NCBI RefSeq assembly: GCF_037976825.1
Contig: NZ_CP150269.1
Coordinates: forward strand, 1,013,001 to 1,077,000
From: Paenibacillus sp. FSL K6-1330
GTDB taxonomy: Bacteria > Bacillota > Bacilli > Paenibacillales > Paenibacillaceae
Reading direction: 5' to 3'
DNA: 64,000 bases
Under the pieces are notes generated by a model that made no database searches, was not told the origin of the DNA, and saw only the letters and a program-made list of their open reading frames with translations. A program made the translations under genes and the position numbers. Of this stretch, positions 50,397 through 58,876 are shown one piece after another; position 1 is the stretch's first letter, and every line of letters starts with the position of its first letter.

Positions 50397-52175
50397 ATGC
50401 GGGGATATCATCGTCTTCATTCCATTGTCATTCAACTTTTTTTGTTTTTTTTCATCGGCACCACACTCCCGGTTCTCATCATGGGTTTCCTGTCGTATCA
50501 CAAGTCAGCCTCAATCGTGGAGGAGCAGGTCAGTAAAGTGGCTTCCCTCACGATCACCCAAGTCAGTGACAAGCTGAATATGTTCTTCAAGAAACTGGAT
50601 GACTCCTCAATGATGGTGCTGAACAGCAAAGTGGTTCACGGCATCCTCGAGGATCAGGATATCAGTAAATACGACCTGACGTTGAAGGTGAAGGAGGGAA
50701 AGGATCTGTTGACCTCCATCATGATTAATTCGCCGGAGATATTGGACGTGTACGTGTTTGACGTGCAGCGGAACAATTCGGTCCTGAGCGCCGATTCCTT
50801 GATGTCCATCCCGGACCAGTGGGATTCTCCTTGGTATCGAGCGATACTGGAGGCGAACGGGCAGGCGGTATGGTTCGGCTTGTCGGATACCTCCTACCTG
50901 AAGCAAACGGGAATGGGATTTCCCGTGTTTGGGCTGGGCCGGGCAATCCGGAGCTGGGATACCGGGGAGATTGTCGGGGTGATGTTCATCGAGATTATGG
51001 GGGATGTCCTGATCGATGAATTAAACCATGTCCAATTCGGCAACACGGGGTATATGTACGTGGCCAATGACGAGAATCGTTACTTTTACCATCCCGATCC
51101 TTCCATGTACGGGAAGCCGTCCAAGATCAAGCTGCCCTCGGGATTGACGGAATACAACCTGAACAACAACAAAACGCTGATGATCCCTTCGCGCCTGAAC
51201 AACGGCTGGCATGTGGTCGGCATGGTGCCGCTTAAGGAATTGACGGCCGATTCCGCCAGCATCCGGAGTTTCACGGTCTGGATTGTATTCGGATCGATTC
51301 TGGCAGCGATCGGAATCGGTTATTTCATGACGCGGAGGATCGGCAATCCGCTCGTTCATTTAAGCCGCTTGATGCGCAGAAGCGAAGCAGGCGATTTATC
51401 GGTCCGCAGCAAGAATGTGGGTCCCAGTGAAATCGGTCAGCTGGGCAGAAGCTTCAACAAAATGATTGAGCAGATCGATCTGCTGATCCGACGAATCGCC
51501 GCGGAGGAATCCGAGAAAAAAAAGGCGGAAATCCGCGCGCTGCGGTATCAGATCAACCCTCATTTTCTCTACAATACACTGAACTCGATTCGCTGGATGG
51601 CCAAGCTGAACCGGACGAATGACGTGGATCGATCGGTTACGGCCCTTGTTCAGCTACTGGAGGGGAGCCTGGAGCGCAATGGGGTATTCATACGCCTTGG
51701 AGATGAACTGGAGCTACTTCGGAAATATATGATCATCCAGAATTACCGATACGACCATCAAATTGAGCTGAGGATCGAATGTCCCGAGCCAATGGAGGAT
51801 CTCTATGTTCCCCGGATGCTGCTCCAGCCGATTGTGGAGAATGCGATCTTTCACGGGATCGCCCCGCTTGATGATCCTGGCGTTATCACGATTCGAATAA
51901 CACCGCACCAGCAGGATGTCATGGTTCGGATCGAGGACAATGGAATCGGCATCAAGCCCGAACGAATAGCGGGACTGCTGTCGTATGAGCAGGATCACTC
52001 CAAGCAAGGCATGACCCACATCGGGCTGCGTCATGTTCACCAAACGGTCCAGTTGTATTACGGCAGTCGCTACGGGGTATGGGTAGAAAGCCCGGAAGGC
52101 GGAGGAACGCGGGTCACGATAACATTTGCGAGGCAAAGGGGGGACGATTATGTACAGAGTGCTGCTCGTGGATGA
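50397..52175 (+). CDS. YesM-type sensor histidine kinase, module 2
   Basis: 592 residues from ATG 50397 (GGAGGG 7 bases upstream); the frame is open to GTG 50298. TM1 is 'IVIQLFLFFFIGTTLPVLIM'. An extracellular Cache-like sensor (about 35-280; 'NTGYMYVANDENRYFYHPDP'), TM2 'VWIVFGSILAAIGIGYFM', HAMP (about 310-365), phospho-acceptor His389 in 'QINPHFLYNTLNS' and an ATPase domain with 'QPIVENAIFHGI' and 'EDNGIGI' follow. It overlaps the regulator gene by 26 bp. Confidence 0.93.
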   Translation: MRGYHRLHSIVIQLFLFFFIGTTLPVLIMGFLSYHKSASIVEEQVSKVASLTITQVSDKLNMFFKKLDDSSMMVLNSKVVHGILEDQDISKYDLTLKVKEGKDLLTSIMINSPEILDVYVFDVQRNNSVLSADSLMSIPDQWDSPWYRAILEANGQAVWFGLSDTSYLKQTGMGFPVFGLGRAIRSWDTGEIVGVMFIEIMGDVLIDELNHVQFGNTGYMYVANDENRYFYHPDPSMYGKPSKIKLPSGLTEYNLNNNKTLMIPSRLNNGWHVVGMVPLKELTADSASIRSFTVWIVFGSILAAIGIGYFMTRRIGNPLVHLSRLMRRSEAGDLSVRSKNVGPSEIGQLGRSFNKMIEQIDLLIRRIAAEESEKKKAEIRALRYQINPHFLYNTLNSIRWMAKLNRTNDVDRSVTALVQLLEGSLERNGVFIRLGDELELLRKYMIIQNYRYDHQIELRIECPEPMEDLYVPRMLLQPIVENAIFHGIAPLDDPGVITIRITPHQQDVMVRIEDNGIGIKPERIAGLLSYEQDHSKQGMTHIGLRHVHQTVQLYYGSRYGVWVESPEGGGTRVTITFARQRGDDYVQSAARG

Positions 52176-53703
52176 CGAAGCGATCGCACGTACAGGACTT
52201 CGATCGACCTTCGATTGGGAGAAGTATGGTTACCGGCTTGTGGGCGAGGCCTCCAACGGACAGCGGGCCATGAAATGGATTCTGAACGGGGATCTGGACA
52301 TTCTGATCACGGATATCGCGATGCCGGTCATGGATGGTTTGGAGCTGACCCGCCGGACAAGGGAGCTTTGTCCTTGGGTGAAAGTGCTGCTGCTCAGCTG
52401 TCATAGCGATTTTGAGTTCGTGCGCGAAGGCATCAGGCTTGGCGCATCGGATTATATTCTCAAGCCGACGCTGGATGCGGACTCTTTGGGTGCTGTGCTT
52501 GATCACATGCGTTTGAAGCTGGAAGAGGAGAAGCAGATGCAGCGGATTTTGACCGAGCATGAGCAGCAGCAGCGTTTGAATCAGAAGAAGGCCGCGGAAA
52601 AAGTCCTCTTTCAGGCGCTGTCCGGGGAGCCCGGTGCGCTCGCAAAGCTGGAAGCATGGAACCATAACGGTCCTTATCTGCTGGCCGTGCTCCAGCTTAA
52701 TTCTGATCCAGGGGCTGGCGCGGCCGGGGTTCAGCACAAGGATTGGCATGACGAGATCGAGCGATTAATGGGACAGTTATATGACCAGGTGCCGGAGGCG
52801 CTGGCAGCTCGGCTGGAGACGGATCGGATCGCTGTCTACGTGCCCCTACGGCATGCAGGAAGGCTGCCAGCTTCAGAGCACGAAGCGGCCATCCGTCTGC
52901 CGATCCGATGCGCGATGGGGCTCAGCAGGAGATATAACGGCATGGATAAGCTGCAAGAAGCGTTTCGAGAAGCTAGCGAGTGCCTGGAAGGCCTCTTCTT
53001 TCATAAAGATCAACAGATTCTTCGGGCAGAGGAGCTCCCTCTGACCGAGGCCGATTCGGCTCAGGAGAGGCCGGCCGCTGAGCTGCATGCCCTAAGAGCC
53101 GCGCTGACCGTCGGGAACATGGATATCAGCGAAGAGCGCCTGCAGTCCATTATGCTGCGCTGGCAGCCCGGAAGGATGAAGAAACGGGCGGTCCTCCGGG
53201 AAGCAGCGGAGCTTCTGAGCTTGCTCGCTATGTTTCATCTTCCCGGCAGCCCGCCGTTTCCGCAAATCGGAGAAGTGGGCAAGCTTCGCTCGGTAGAGGA
53301 AGTGAAAGAGCTTGTGCTCCAAGGCTTCCATACGTTGCGGGAAGAAGCCATGCGTCACCCCGTACCGGAATCCACGCTGCATGAGCGAATCGTGCTGCAG
53401 GCCGTCCAATATATTAAGGCGCACTTCACCGAGCCGATCTCCCTGCAGGAGGTGGCCAACGAGGTGGCCGTAAGCCGCAACTATTTTAGCGAATTGTTTA
53501 AGCGCGTCACGGGGCACAACTTCATTGACTATGTGATTGATCTGCGGCTAAAACGGGCCAAGGAGCTGCTTTCCACCACATCGCTACGAGTGTATGAAGT
53601 GGCGGATCGTTCCGGATTTAATGACGTGAAATACTTTAGCAAGCTGTTCAAGAAGATGGTAGGCATGACGCCTGCTGAGTACCAGGGACAGCATCGAAAA
53701 TAA
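52150..53703 (+). CDS. YesN-type AraC-family response regulator, module 2
   Basis: 517 residues from ATG 52150 (GGGGGG upstream). The receiver has Asp8-Asp9 and phospho-acceptor Asp55 ('ILITDIAMPVMDG'). A long variable middle (about 140-410) is followed by the C-terminal double helix-turn-helix ('EVANEVAVSRNYFSELFKRV', 'VADRSGFNDVKYFSKLFKKM'). It probably activates the binding-protein/permease operon that starts 140 bp downstream. Confidence 0.93.
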   Translation: MYRVLLVDDEAIARTGLRSTFDWEKYGYRLVGEASNGQRAMKWILNGDLDILITDIAMPVMDGLELTRRTRELCPWVKVLLLSCHSDFEFVREGIRLGASDYILKPTLDADSLGAVLDHMRLKLEEEKQMQRILTEHEQQQRLNQKKAAEKVLFQALSGEPGALAKLEAWNHNGPYLLAVLQLNSDPGAGAAGVQHKDWHDEIERLMGQLYDQVPEALAARLETDRIAVYVPLRHAGRLPASEHEAAIRLPIRCAMGLSRRYNGMDKLQEAFREASECLEGLFFHKDQQILRAEELPLTEADSAQERPAAELHALRAALTVGNMDISEERLQSIMLRWQPGRMKKRAVLREAAELLSLLAMFHLPGSPPFPQIGEVGKLRSVEEVKELVLQGFHTLREEAMRHPVPESTLHERIVLQAVQYIKAHFTEPISLQEVANEVAVSRNYFSELFKRVTGHNFIDYVIDLRLKRAKELLSTTSLRVYEVADRSGFNDVKYFSKLFKKMVGMTPAEYQGQHRK

Positions 53704-53783
53704 TGCGAATTTCATAGGATCGGAAAAGAATCCACTTTTTCGGAACATAATCCGTTCAAAAGGTTTTTGCCAAAATTTTATAA

Positions 53784-53797
53784 TTAAAGCGTTTACA
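53784..53797. promoter_or_regulatory. CcpA-box-like site before binding protein 2
   Basis: TTAAAGCGTTTACA differs from the cre consensus TGAAAGCGTTTACA at one position (13 of 14). It lies 47 bases before the start codon. Confidence 0.6.
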
Positions 53798-53843
53798 AAA
53801 GCTGTGCAGCGAGTCCAAATTTGGTTTGAATGGAGGAAATGAA

Positions 53844-55166
53844 ATGACAAGGAAACAGGTGAGAGGGTCATTGCTTGCAATCATTCTTCTACTATCATCC
53901 ATACTCCAAGCGTGTGGAGGCGGCGGAACATCAGAAGGCGGGGAGCCCGGAAGCGGCGAGAAGGTCAAGATTAAATGGGCGACCTGGGGAAATCCCGGGG
54001 AGCTTAGCCGCTTTCAGGAGCTCACGAAGGACTTTAATAAGAATCACTCGGACATTGAGGTCGAATTTATTCCGATTCCGGGCGAGTATGATCAGAAAAT
54101 ATTAACCCAATTAACAGGTGGGACGGCCCCGGATATCTTCTATGCAGGGGACGCCCTGGTCGTGAAACTGATCGAGAATCAGAGCATTGAGAATTTGACG
54201 CCGTATATGGAAGCACCGGAAAGCGTGATCAAGAAAGAGGATTATTTCGAAGGCTTGTGGGGCGCAGCCGTGCGGGATGATCAGACCTTCGGGGTACCGG
54301 TGGACTGTAACCCGATGGTGCTGTGGTACAACAAGAAGGTGCTGAAGGAAGCAGGGATCACCGAGATGCCGGCCGATCTTCAGGCGAGCGGACAGTGGAC
54401 CTGGGACAAATTCAAGGAGATGTCGGACAAGATCCGGGACAGCAAAAAGTACGGCTACGTGCTGGATAACTCCTGGAACAGCTACCACAGCTGGGTTACT
54501 TCCAACGGCGGCCGGGTGTATGACGACGAAGGGAACTTCGTGGCGGCTTCGGATCCGAAGGCGATGGAGGCGTTCCGCTTCCTGTACGACAACGTGAAAT
54601 CCAAAAACATCACCTTCTCCGGCACGCTTCCTAAAGGGCAGGGTGGGGATGCCATGTTTATGTCCAACCAAGTTGGATTCGTTGCTGCAGGCCGCTGGTA
54701 CTTGCCGCTGTTCAAGAAGAATCAAGGACTTGAATATGACGTGGTCACATGGCCAACCAATACCGGCAATAAGATCGAGCCGGCCGGTATCCCGACCGCA
54801 TACATGGTGATGAACAAGGCATCGAAGAATAAGGAAGCGGCATACACCTTCTTCTCCGAGTACGTAAGTAAAGAGGGTCAACGTTTTCGCCTGCAGGGCG
54901 GCGGCAATGCTGTCCCGTCGGTACAGGGAACGGATGAGGTGGTGCTGGAAGGGAATCTGCCGGAGCATGCCCAGTTATTCCTGGACGCGCGTGAGATCGG
55001 GTATTCCCTGACTCCGTTCGAGGCCGGCATTCCCGGGCTTAGCCAGGATATTACGTCCAAGTTCGAGGCACTATGGCTGAAAGATCAGGATCTTGAAAGC
55101 TCGATGAAGGACATTCAGGATATGGCTAACAAGAAAATTCAAGATTACAAGAGCGGCAAGAATTGA
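53844..55166 (+). CDS. Sugar-binding lipoprotein (family 1), module 2
   Basis: 440 residues from ATG 53844 (GGAGG 7 bases upstream). The lipoprotein signal 'LLAIILLLSSILQAC' has lipidated Cys24, followed by a Gly/Ser-rich linker and a solute-binding fold ('IKWATWGNPGELSRFQELTK', 'GTAPDIFYAGDALV', 'GIPTAYMVMNKASKNKEAAY'). It delivers the sugar to the two permeases that follow. Confidence 0.93.
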   Translation: MTRKQVRGSLLAIILLLSSILQACGGGGTSEGGEPGSGEKVKIKWATWGNPGELSRFQELTKDFNKNHSDIEVEFIPIPGEYDQKILTQLTGGTAPDIFYAGDALVVKLIENQSIENLTPYMEAPESVIKKEDYFEGLWGAAVRDDQTFGVPVDCNPMVLWYNKKVLKEAGITEMPADLQASGQWTWDKFKEMSDKIRDSKKYGYVLDNSWNSYHSWVTSNGGRVYDDEGNFVAASDPKAMEAFRFLYDNVKSKNITFSGTLPKGQGGDAMFMSNQVGFVAAGRWYLPLFKKNQGLEYDVVTWPTNTGNKIEPAGIPTAYMVMNKASKNKEAAYTFFSEYVSKEGQRFRLQGGGNAVPSVQGTDEVVLEGNLPEHAQLFLDAREIGYSLTPFEAGIPGLSQDITSKFEALWLKDQDLESSMKDIQDMANKKIQDYKSGKN

Positions 55167-55196
55167 TCCAGCTCTGGGGAGGAACGGTGAGATGAA

Positions 55197-56147
55197 ATGA
55201 ACACGCAGCCTGCAGGAAGCTCCGGCGCCGCTCCTTCTCCGGAGCGGTTTCCGGAGAGGAGAACGACCTTAAAGAGCAAGACGTCCGATGGTTTATGGGG
55301 CTACTTTTTTATCTTTCCCCAGATGATCGGCTTGATCGCTTTTTCATTGATCCCGCTCATCTCGGCTTTTGTCATCAGCATGATGAACTGGGACGGCATG
55401 GGTGCCAAGAAGTTTATCGGTCTCCAAAATTTCGTGTCCCAGCTTCAGGATGAGGAGTTCCACATCGCACTGGTGAACACGGTGTATTACACGATTCTTT
55501 CGGTACCGACAGGCATCGTTCTGGCCATGCTGGTGGCGGTAGGCTTAAACCGGGTTCGCGGGAAGATTCTGTACCGGCTGATCTACTTCATGCCGAACAT
55601 TACGATGTCCGTTGCCGTTGCCGTCGTGTTTATGTGGCTGTTCAACGCCGACTTTGGCCTTATTAACATGTACTTGCAGCAGTGGTTCGGGATAACGGGC
55701 CCCTCCTGGCTGACGGATTCCAGGTACGTGATGCCTTCAATTGCCCTGCTGAGCGTCTGGATGGGGCTGGGAGGCAATATGGTGCTGTTCCTTGCCGGGC
55801 TTCAGGGCATATCGAGAAGTTATTACGAGGCGGCCGAGATTGACGGTGCCGGCAAATGGCAGCAGCTGATCTATATTACGATTCCGCTGCTGTCCCCGAC
55901 GACCTTTTTCGTAACGATCATGTCCATTATCGGTTCCTTCCAGGTGTTTGACCAGTCGTTTGTCATGACTTCCGGCGGACCGGCGAAGGCCAGCTATACG
56001 CTTGTCTATCACATCTATGAGACGGCCTTTGCGGACTTCACCTTTGGCAAGAGCACGGCGTCGGCGGTCATCCTGTTCGTGATGATCCTGTCGCTCACCT
56101 TGTTCCAGATGAGGATGTCCAAGCGGTGGGTGCATTACGAAGACTGA
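55197..56147 (+). CDS. Sugar ABC transporter permease, MalF type, module 2
   Basis: 316 residues with six helices; TM1 is 'FFIFPQMIGLIAFSLIPLIS'. The coupling loop is 'EAAEIDGAGKWQQLIYITIP'. The ATG at 55197 lies 30 bp after the binding-protein stop, within the same operon. Confidence 0.92.
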   Translation: MNTQPAGSSGAAPSPERFPERRTTLKSKTSDGLWGYFFIFPQMIGLIAFSLIPLISAFVISMMNWDGMGAKKFIGLQNFVSQLQDEEFHIALVNTVYYTILSVPTGIVLAMLVAVGLNRVRGKILYRLIYFMPNITMSVAVAVVFMWLFNADFGLINMYLQQWFGITGPSWLTDSRYVMPSIALLSVWMGLGGNMVLFLAGLQGISRSYYEAAEIDGAGKWQQLIYITIPLLSPTTFFVTIMSIIGSFQVFDQSFVMTSGGPAKASYTLVYHIYETAFADFTFGKSTASAVILFVMILSLTLFQMRMSKRWVHYED

Positions 56148-56178
56148 CGGTCGAACCTTTAGGAAGGAGGGAAAATGA

Positions 56179-57012
56179 ATGATACATCGGGGATTGAGGA
56201 TGTCCACCGTAGTGCTGCATATCGTGCTGATCATAGGCGCGTGTATGATGGCCTTGCCGTTTGTCTGGATGGTGCTCAGCTCGCTCAAGGATTTGTCGCA
56301 AGTATTCGTCGTGCCGCCCAAATGGATTCCTGACCCGTTCATCTGGTCCAATTACAAGGATTCGCTGACGGCGCTGCCGTTCGGGCGCGCGTATTTTAAC
56401 AGCTTCTACATCAATATGATCGTTGTGGTTTCACAGCTGATTACCTGTTCCATGGCGGCCTATGCGTTTGCCAAAATCACGTTCCCGTTCCGGGAGCCGC
56501 TGTTCATTCTGTTTCTAGCTACCATGATGGTGCCGGGACAAGTGACCATCATTCCGCTCTATCTGATCATGAAAAATATCGGATGGCTGGATACACATCT
56601 GGCGATTATCGTCCCTTCGGCACTTCTCAACGCCTTCGGGGTGTTTCTGCTCCGGCAATTCTTCAGAGGCATTCCGAAAGAAATGGAGGAGGCGGCCATC
56701 GTGGACGGCGCGAACCGCTGGACGATATACACCCGGATTATGCTGCCTTTAATCAAACCGGCTTTATCGGCACTCGGGATTTTTACCTTCCTCGGGATGT
56801 GGAACAACTTCTTTAACCCGCTGATTTTTCTCAGCAGCACGGATAAGTTTACCGTGCCGATGATGCTGAATTTGTACCGGGGCATGTATTCAACGGATTG
56901 GACGCTCATGATGGCTGGAGCATCCATTGCGCTCATCCCGGTCCTCATCGTATATATCATCGGTCAGAAATATATTATTGAAGGCGTTACTTTATCCGGG
57001 ATTAAGGGATAG
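56179..57012 (+). CDS. Sugar ABC transporter permease, MalG type, module 2
   Basis: 277 residues with six helices. The coupling loop is 'EAAIVDGANRWTIYTRIMLP' and the end 'IIEGVTLSGIKG' is typical of MalG/AraQ permeases. ATG 56179 follows GGAAGGAGGG. As in module 1, no ATPase gene is present. Confidence 0.93.
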   Translation: MIHRGLRMSTVVLHIVLIIGACMMALPFVWMVLSSLKDLSQVFVVPPKWIPDPFIWSNYKDSLTALPFGRAYFNSFYINMIVVVSQLITCSMAAYAFAKITFPFREPLFILFLATMMVPGQVTIIPLYLIMKNIGWLDTHLAIIVPSALLNAFGVFLLRQFFRGIPKEMEEAAIVDGANRWTIYTRIMLPLIKPALSALGIFTFLGMWNNFFNPLIFLSSTDKFTVPMMLNLYRGMYSTDWTLMMAGASIALIPVLIVYIIGQKYIIEGVTLSGIKG

Positions 57013-57052
57013 GTGAGCTTAATCAGCCCGTAAGCGGAGCTCCTTGAATGAG

Positions 57053-57075
57053 GAACCCGCTAACGGGTTATTTGT
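57053..57075 (+). terminator. Weak terminator after module 2
   Basis: AACCCG and CGGGTT with a 4-base loop, followed by ATTTGTGTT. A short stem. Confidence 0.45.
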
Positions 57076-57093
57076 GTTCTGACCAGAATCAAG

Positions 57094-57255
57094 ATGGAGT
57101 ACAAGCAAGGTACAAATACGCTTCATGTGAATGATTTGTCAGCTGAAGAACGGCTTCTGCTCCAGAAGAGGGTCATGGCTGAGGCGGAAGGAGAACTGTG
57201 CCAATATAAAGCAGCCGAGCTGCAGTATATTTTCACAGATATACTAGTATGGTAG
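57094..57255 (+). CDS. Possible small helical protein, 53 residues
   Basis: A frame from ATG 57094 encodes a largely helical, charged peptide ('LSAEERLLLQKRVMAEAEGE', ending 'FTDILVW'). Codon choice looks like the neighbours. No good ribosome binding site is seen, so it may be a gene remnant. No family is recognised. Confidence 0.3.
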   Translation: MEYKQGTNTLHVNDLSAEERLLLQKRVMAEAEGELCQYKAAELQYIFTDILVW

Positions 57256-57267
57256 TATAAGGTAAAA

Positions 57268-57281
57268 TGGGTGCGCTTACA
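57268..57281. promoter_or_regulatory. Weak CcpA-box-like site before regulator 3
   Basis: TGGGTGCGCTTACA keeps the TG, GCGCTT and ACA parts of the cre consensus (about 11 of 14), 31 bases before the TTG start. Confidence 0.3.
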
Positions 57282-57311
57282 TAATTACGCTCGTGAAGGG
57301 GGACGAGGATA

Positions 57312-58859
57312 TTGTTCAATGTACTTCTGGTGGATGATGAACCATGGGTCCTAGAGGGACTTCGAACCATGATCGACTGGAACCGGTTTGGATTTCAAAT
57401 ATGCGGAGAAGCTCTGAGCGCTCCAGAAGCGCTAAAGTTAATGGAACAGTGGAAGCCCGAACTGGTGATGACGGATATACACATGCCAGTCCTGAACGGC
57501 CTTGAATTGATTGAGCACAGTAAACGGATACTGCCTCTTCCTCCGAAATTCGTTATTTTGAGCGGTTATGATGATTTTGGATATGCACATCAAGCCATGC
57601 GCCAACGGGTCGCCGAGTATTTGCTGAAACCGATAGATGACGAGGAGATCGAAGCTGTGCTTGCCAAGCTCAGCCATGAGATCCGGGAAGAACGAGACGC
57701 TGAACGCAGCCACCGGAAGAAGGCGGGCCTTGCCGTCCATTATTTGTTGAACCGGTTAATTCAGGATGAGCTGAGCCATGATTTGGCCGAGAAAGCGCGC
57801 AAAGCGATGTTAATCCAGGGCAAGCCGCTGCTGCAGTGCCTACTGATTGAGGCGGAGATTATTGAAACGGGAGTGGATTGGATCGAATGGATGGCCGATT
57901 ATGGGCCCGAGAGCTCGCTGGGATGTTTCCAGGACAACAGCGGGAGCATCGGAGTGGTGCTTCATGTGGAGCATTCGACTCCGGATGATGTTATGGAGAC
58001 CGCGCTTCAATTGCAATCCGCTCTGGCCCAGGAGCTGAAAGGACCGGTTATCGCAGCGTTAAGCGGAATGGGGACAGGAATTCAGGCGATTGGAGAGCTT
58101 TACAGGCAAAGCGCGGAGGTGCGTGATGATAAACGGAGCCAAGGCAGAAGCGGCGTGTTTTGTTATCAAGAGTGGAGGAGGGGCGAGCACCTCCGGGGGC
58201 TACCCTTCGGATGGATAGACGAATTGTTTTTTGTGATTATGGCGGGGGAACAAGCGTCCATCGAGTCATGCTTGGCGCGGATTTATGCAGCCATGACTGA
58301 TCACCTGCCCCACCTGAGGGCTCTTCAAGCTGATGTGGCCGATCTGGAATTGAAGCTGTGCCGAAGGATCGCGGAGATGAAGGGAGATCCGGATCTTTTC
58401 ATGAACCGGCTGCAAGGGGAGCTTGGACATCTGGGTGAAGCTTGCCATAACGCAGCGTTAAAGAATTATTTGCGGCTGCTCTCGTTCGAGGCCGCTTCGC
58501 AGTTGGCCGAGTTAAGAAAGCTTAACGAGCACAACACCATTTTTCAAGTGATTCAGTATGTCGACAGAGAATATCGAAGCAAGCTTCAGCTTCAGGATTT
58601 GGCACGGCATTTTCATATGAACGCCACTTATTTGGGACAGCTGTTCAAGAAGCATGCAGGCAAGCCGTTCAAGGAATATCTGAATGACAAGCGGATCGAG
58701 GAGGCCAAGCTGCTGCTGAAACGTAGCGGCATGAAGGTTTCCGAGGTTGCGCTCCATGTCGGGTTCCCGAACGCGGACTATTTTATCCATAAGTTTAAGC
58801 TGACAACCGGGATACTGCCCTCGAATTACAAGAATCATGTTGAAAGCAAGCAGCGCTAA
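57312..58859 (+). CDS. YesN-type AraC-family response regulator, module 3 (first)
   Basis: 515 residues from TTG 57312 (AAGGGGGA about 10 bases upstream). The receiver has Asp8-Asp9 and phospho-acceptor Asp55 ('LVMTDIHMPVLNG'), then 'YDDFGYAHQAM'. The C-terminal double helix-turn-helix has 'DLARHFHMNATYLGQLFKKH' and 'VALHVGFPNADYFIHKFK'. It is followed after 17 bp by a kinase and then by a second regulator of the same type, an unusual arrangement. Confidence 0.92.
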   Translation: MFNVLLVDDEPWVLEGLRTMIDWNRFGFQICGEALSAPEALKLMEQWKPELVMTDIHMPVLNGLELIEHSKRILPLPPKFVILSGYDDFGYAHQAMRQRVAEYLLKPIDDEEIEAVLAKLSHEIREERDAERSHRKKAGLAVHYLLNRLIQDELSHDLAEKARKAMLIQGKPLLQCLLIEAEIIETGVDWIEWMADYGPESSLGCFQDNSGSIGVVLHVEHSTPDDVMETALQLQSALAQELKGPVIAALSGMGTGIQAIGELYRQSAEVRDDKRSQGRSGVFCYQEWRRGEHLRGLPFGWIDELFFVIMAGEQASIESCLARIYAAMTDHLPHLRALQADVADLELKLCRRIAEMKGDPDLFMNRLQGELGHLGEACHNAALKNYLRLLSFEAASQLAELRKLNEHNTIFQVIQYVDREYRSKLQLQDLARHFHMNATYLGQLFKKHAGKPFKEYLNDKRIEEAKLLLKRSGMKVSEVALHVGFPNADYFIHKFKLTTGILPSNYKNHVESKQR

Positions 58860-58876
58860 ACCGGGAGGGTGCCTTC

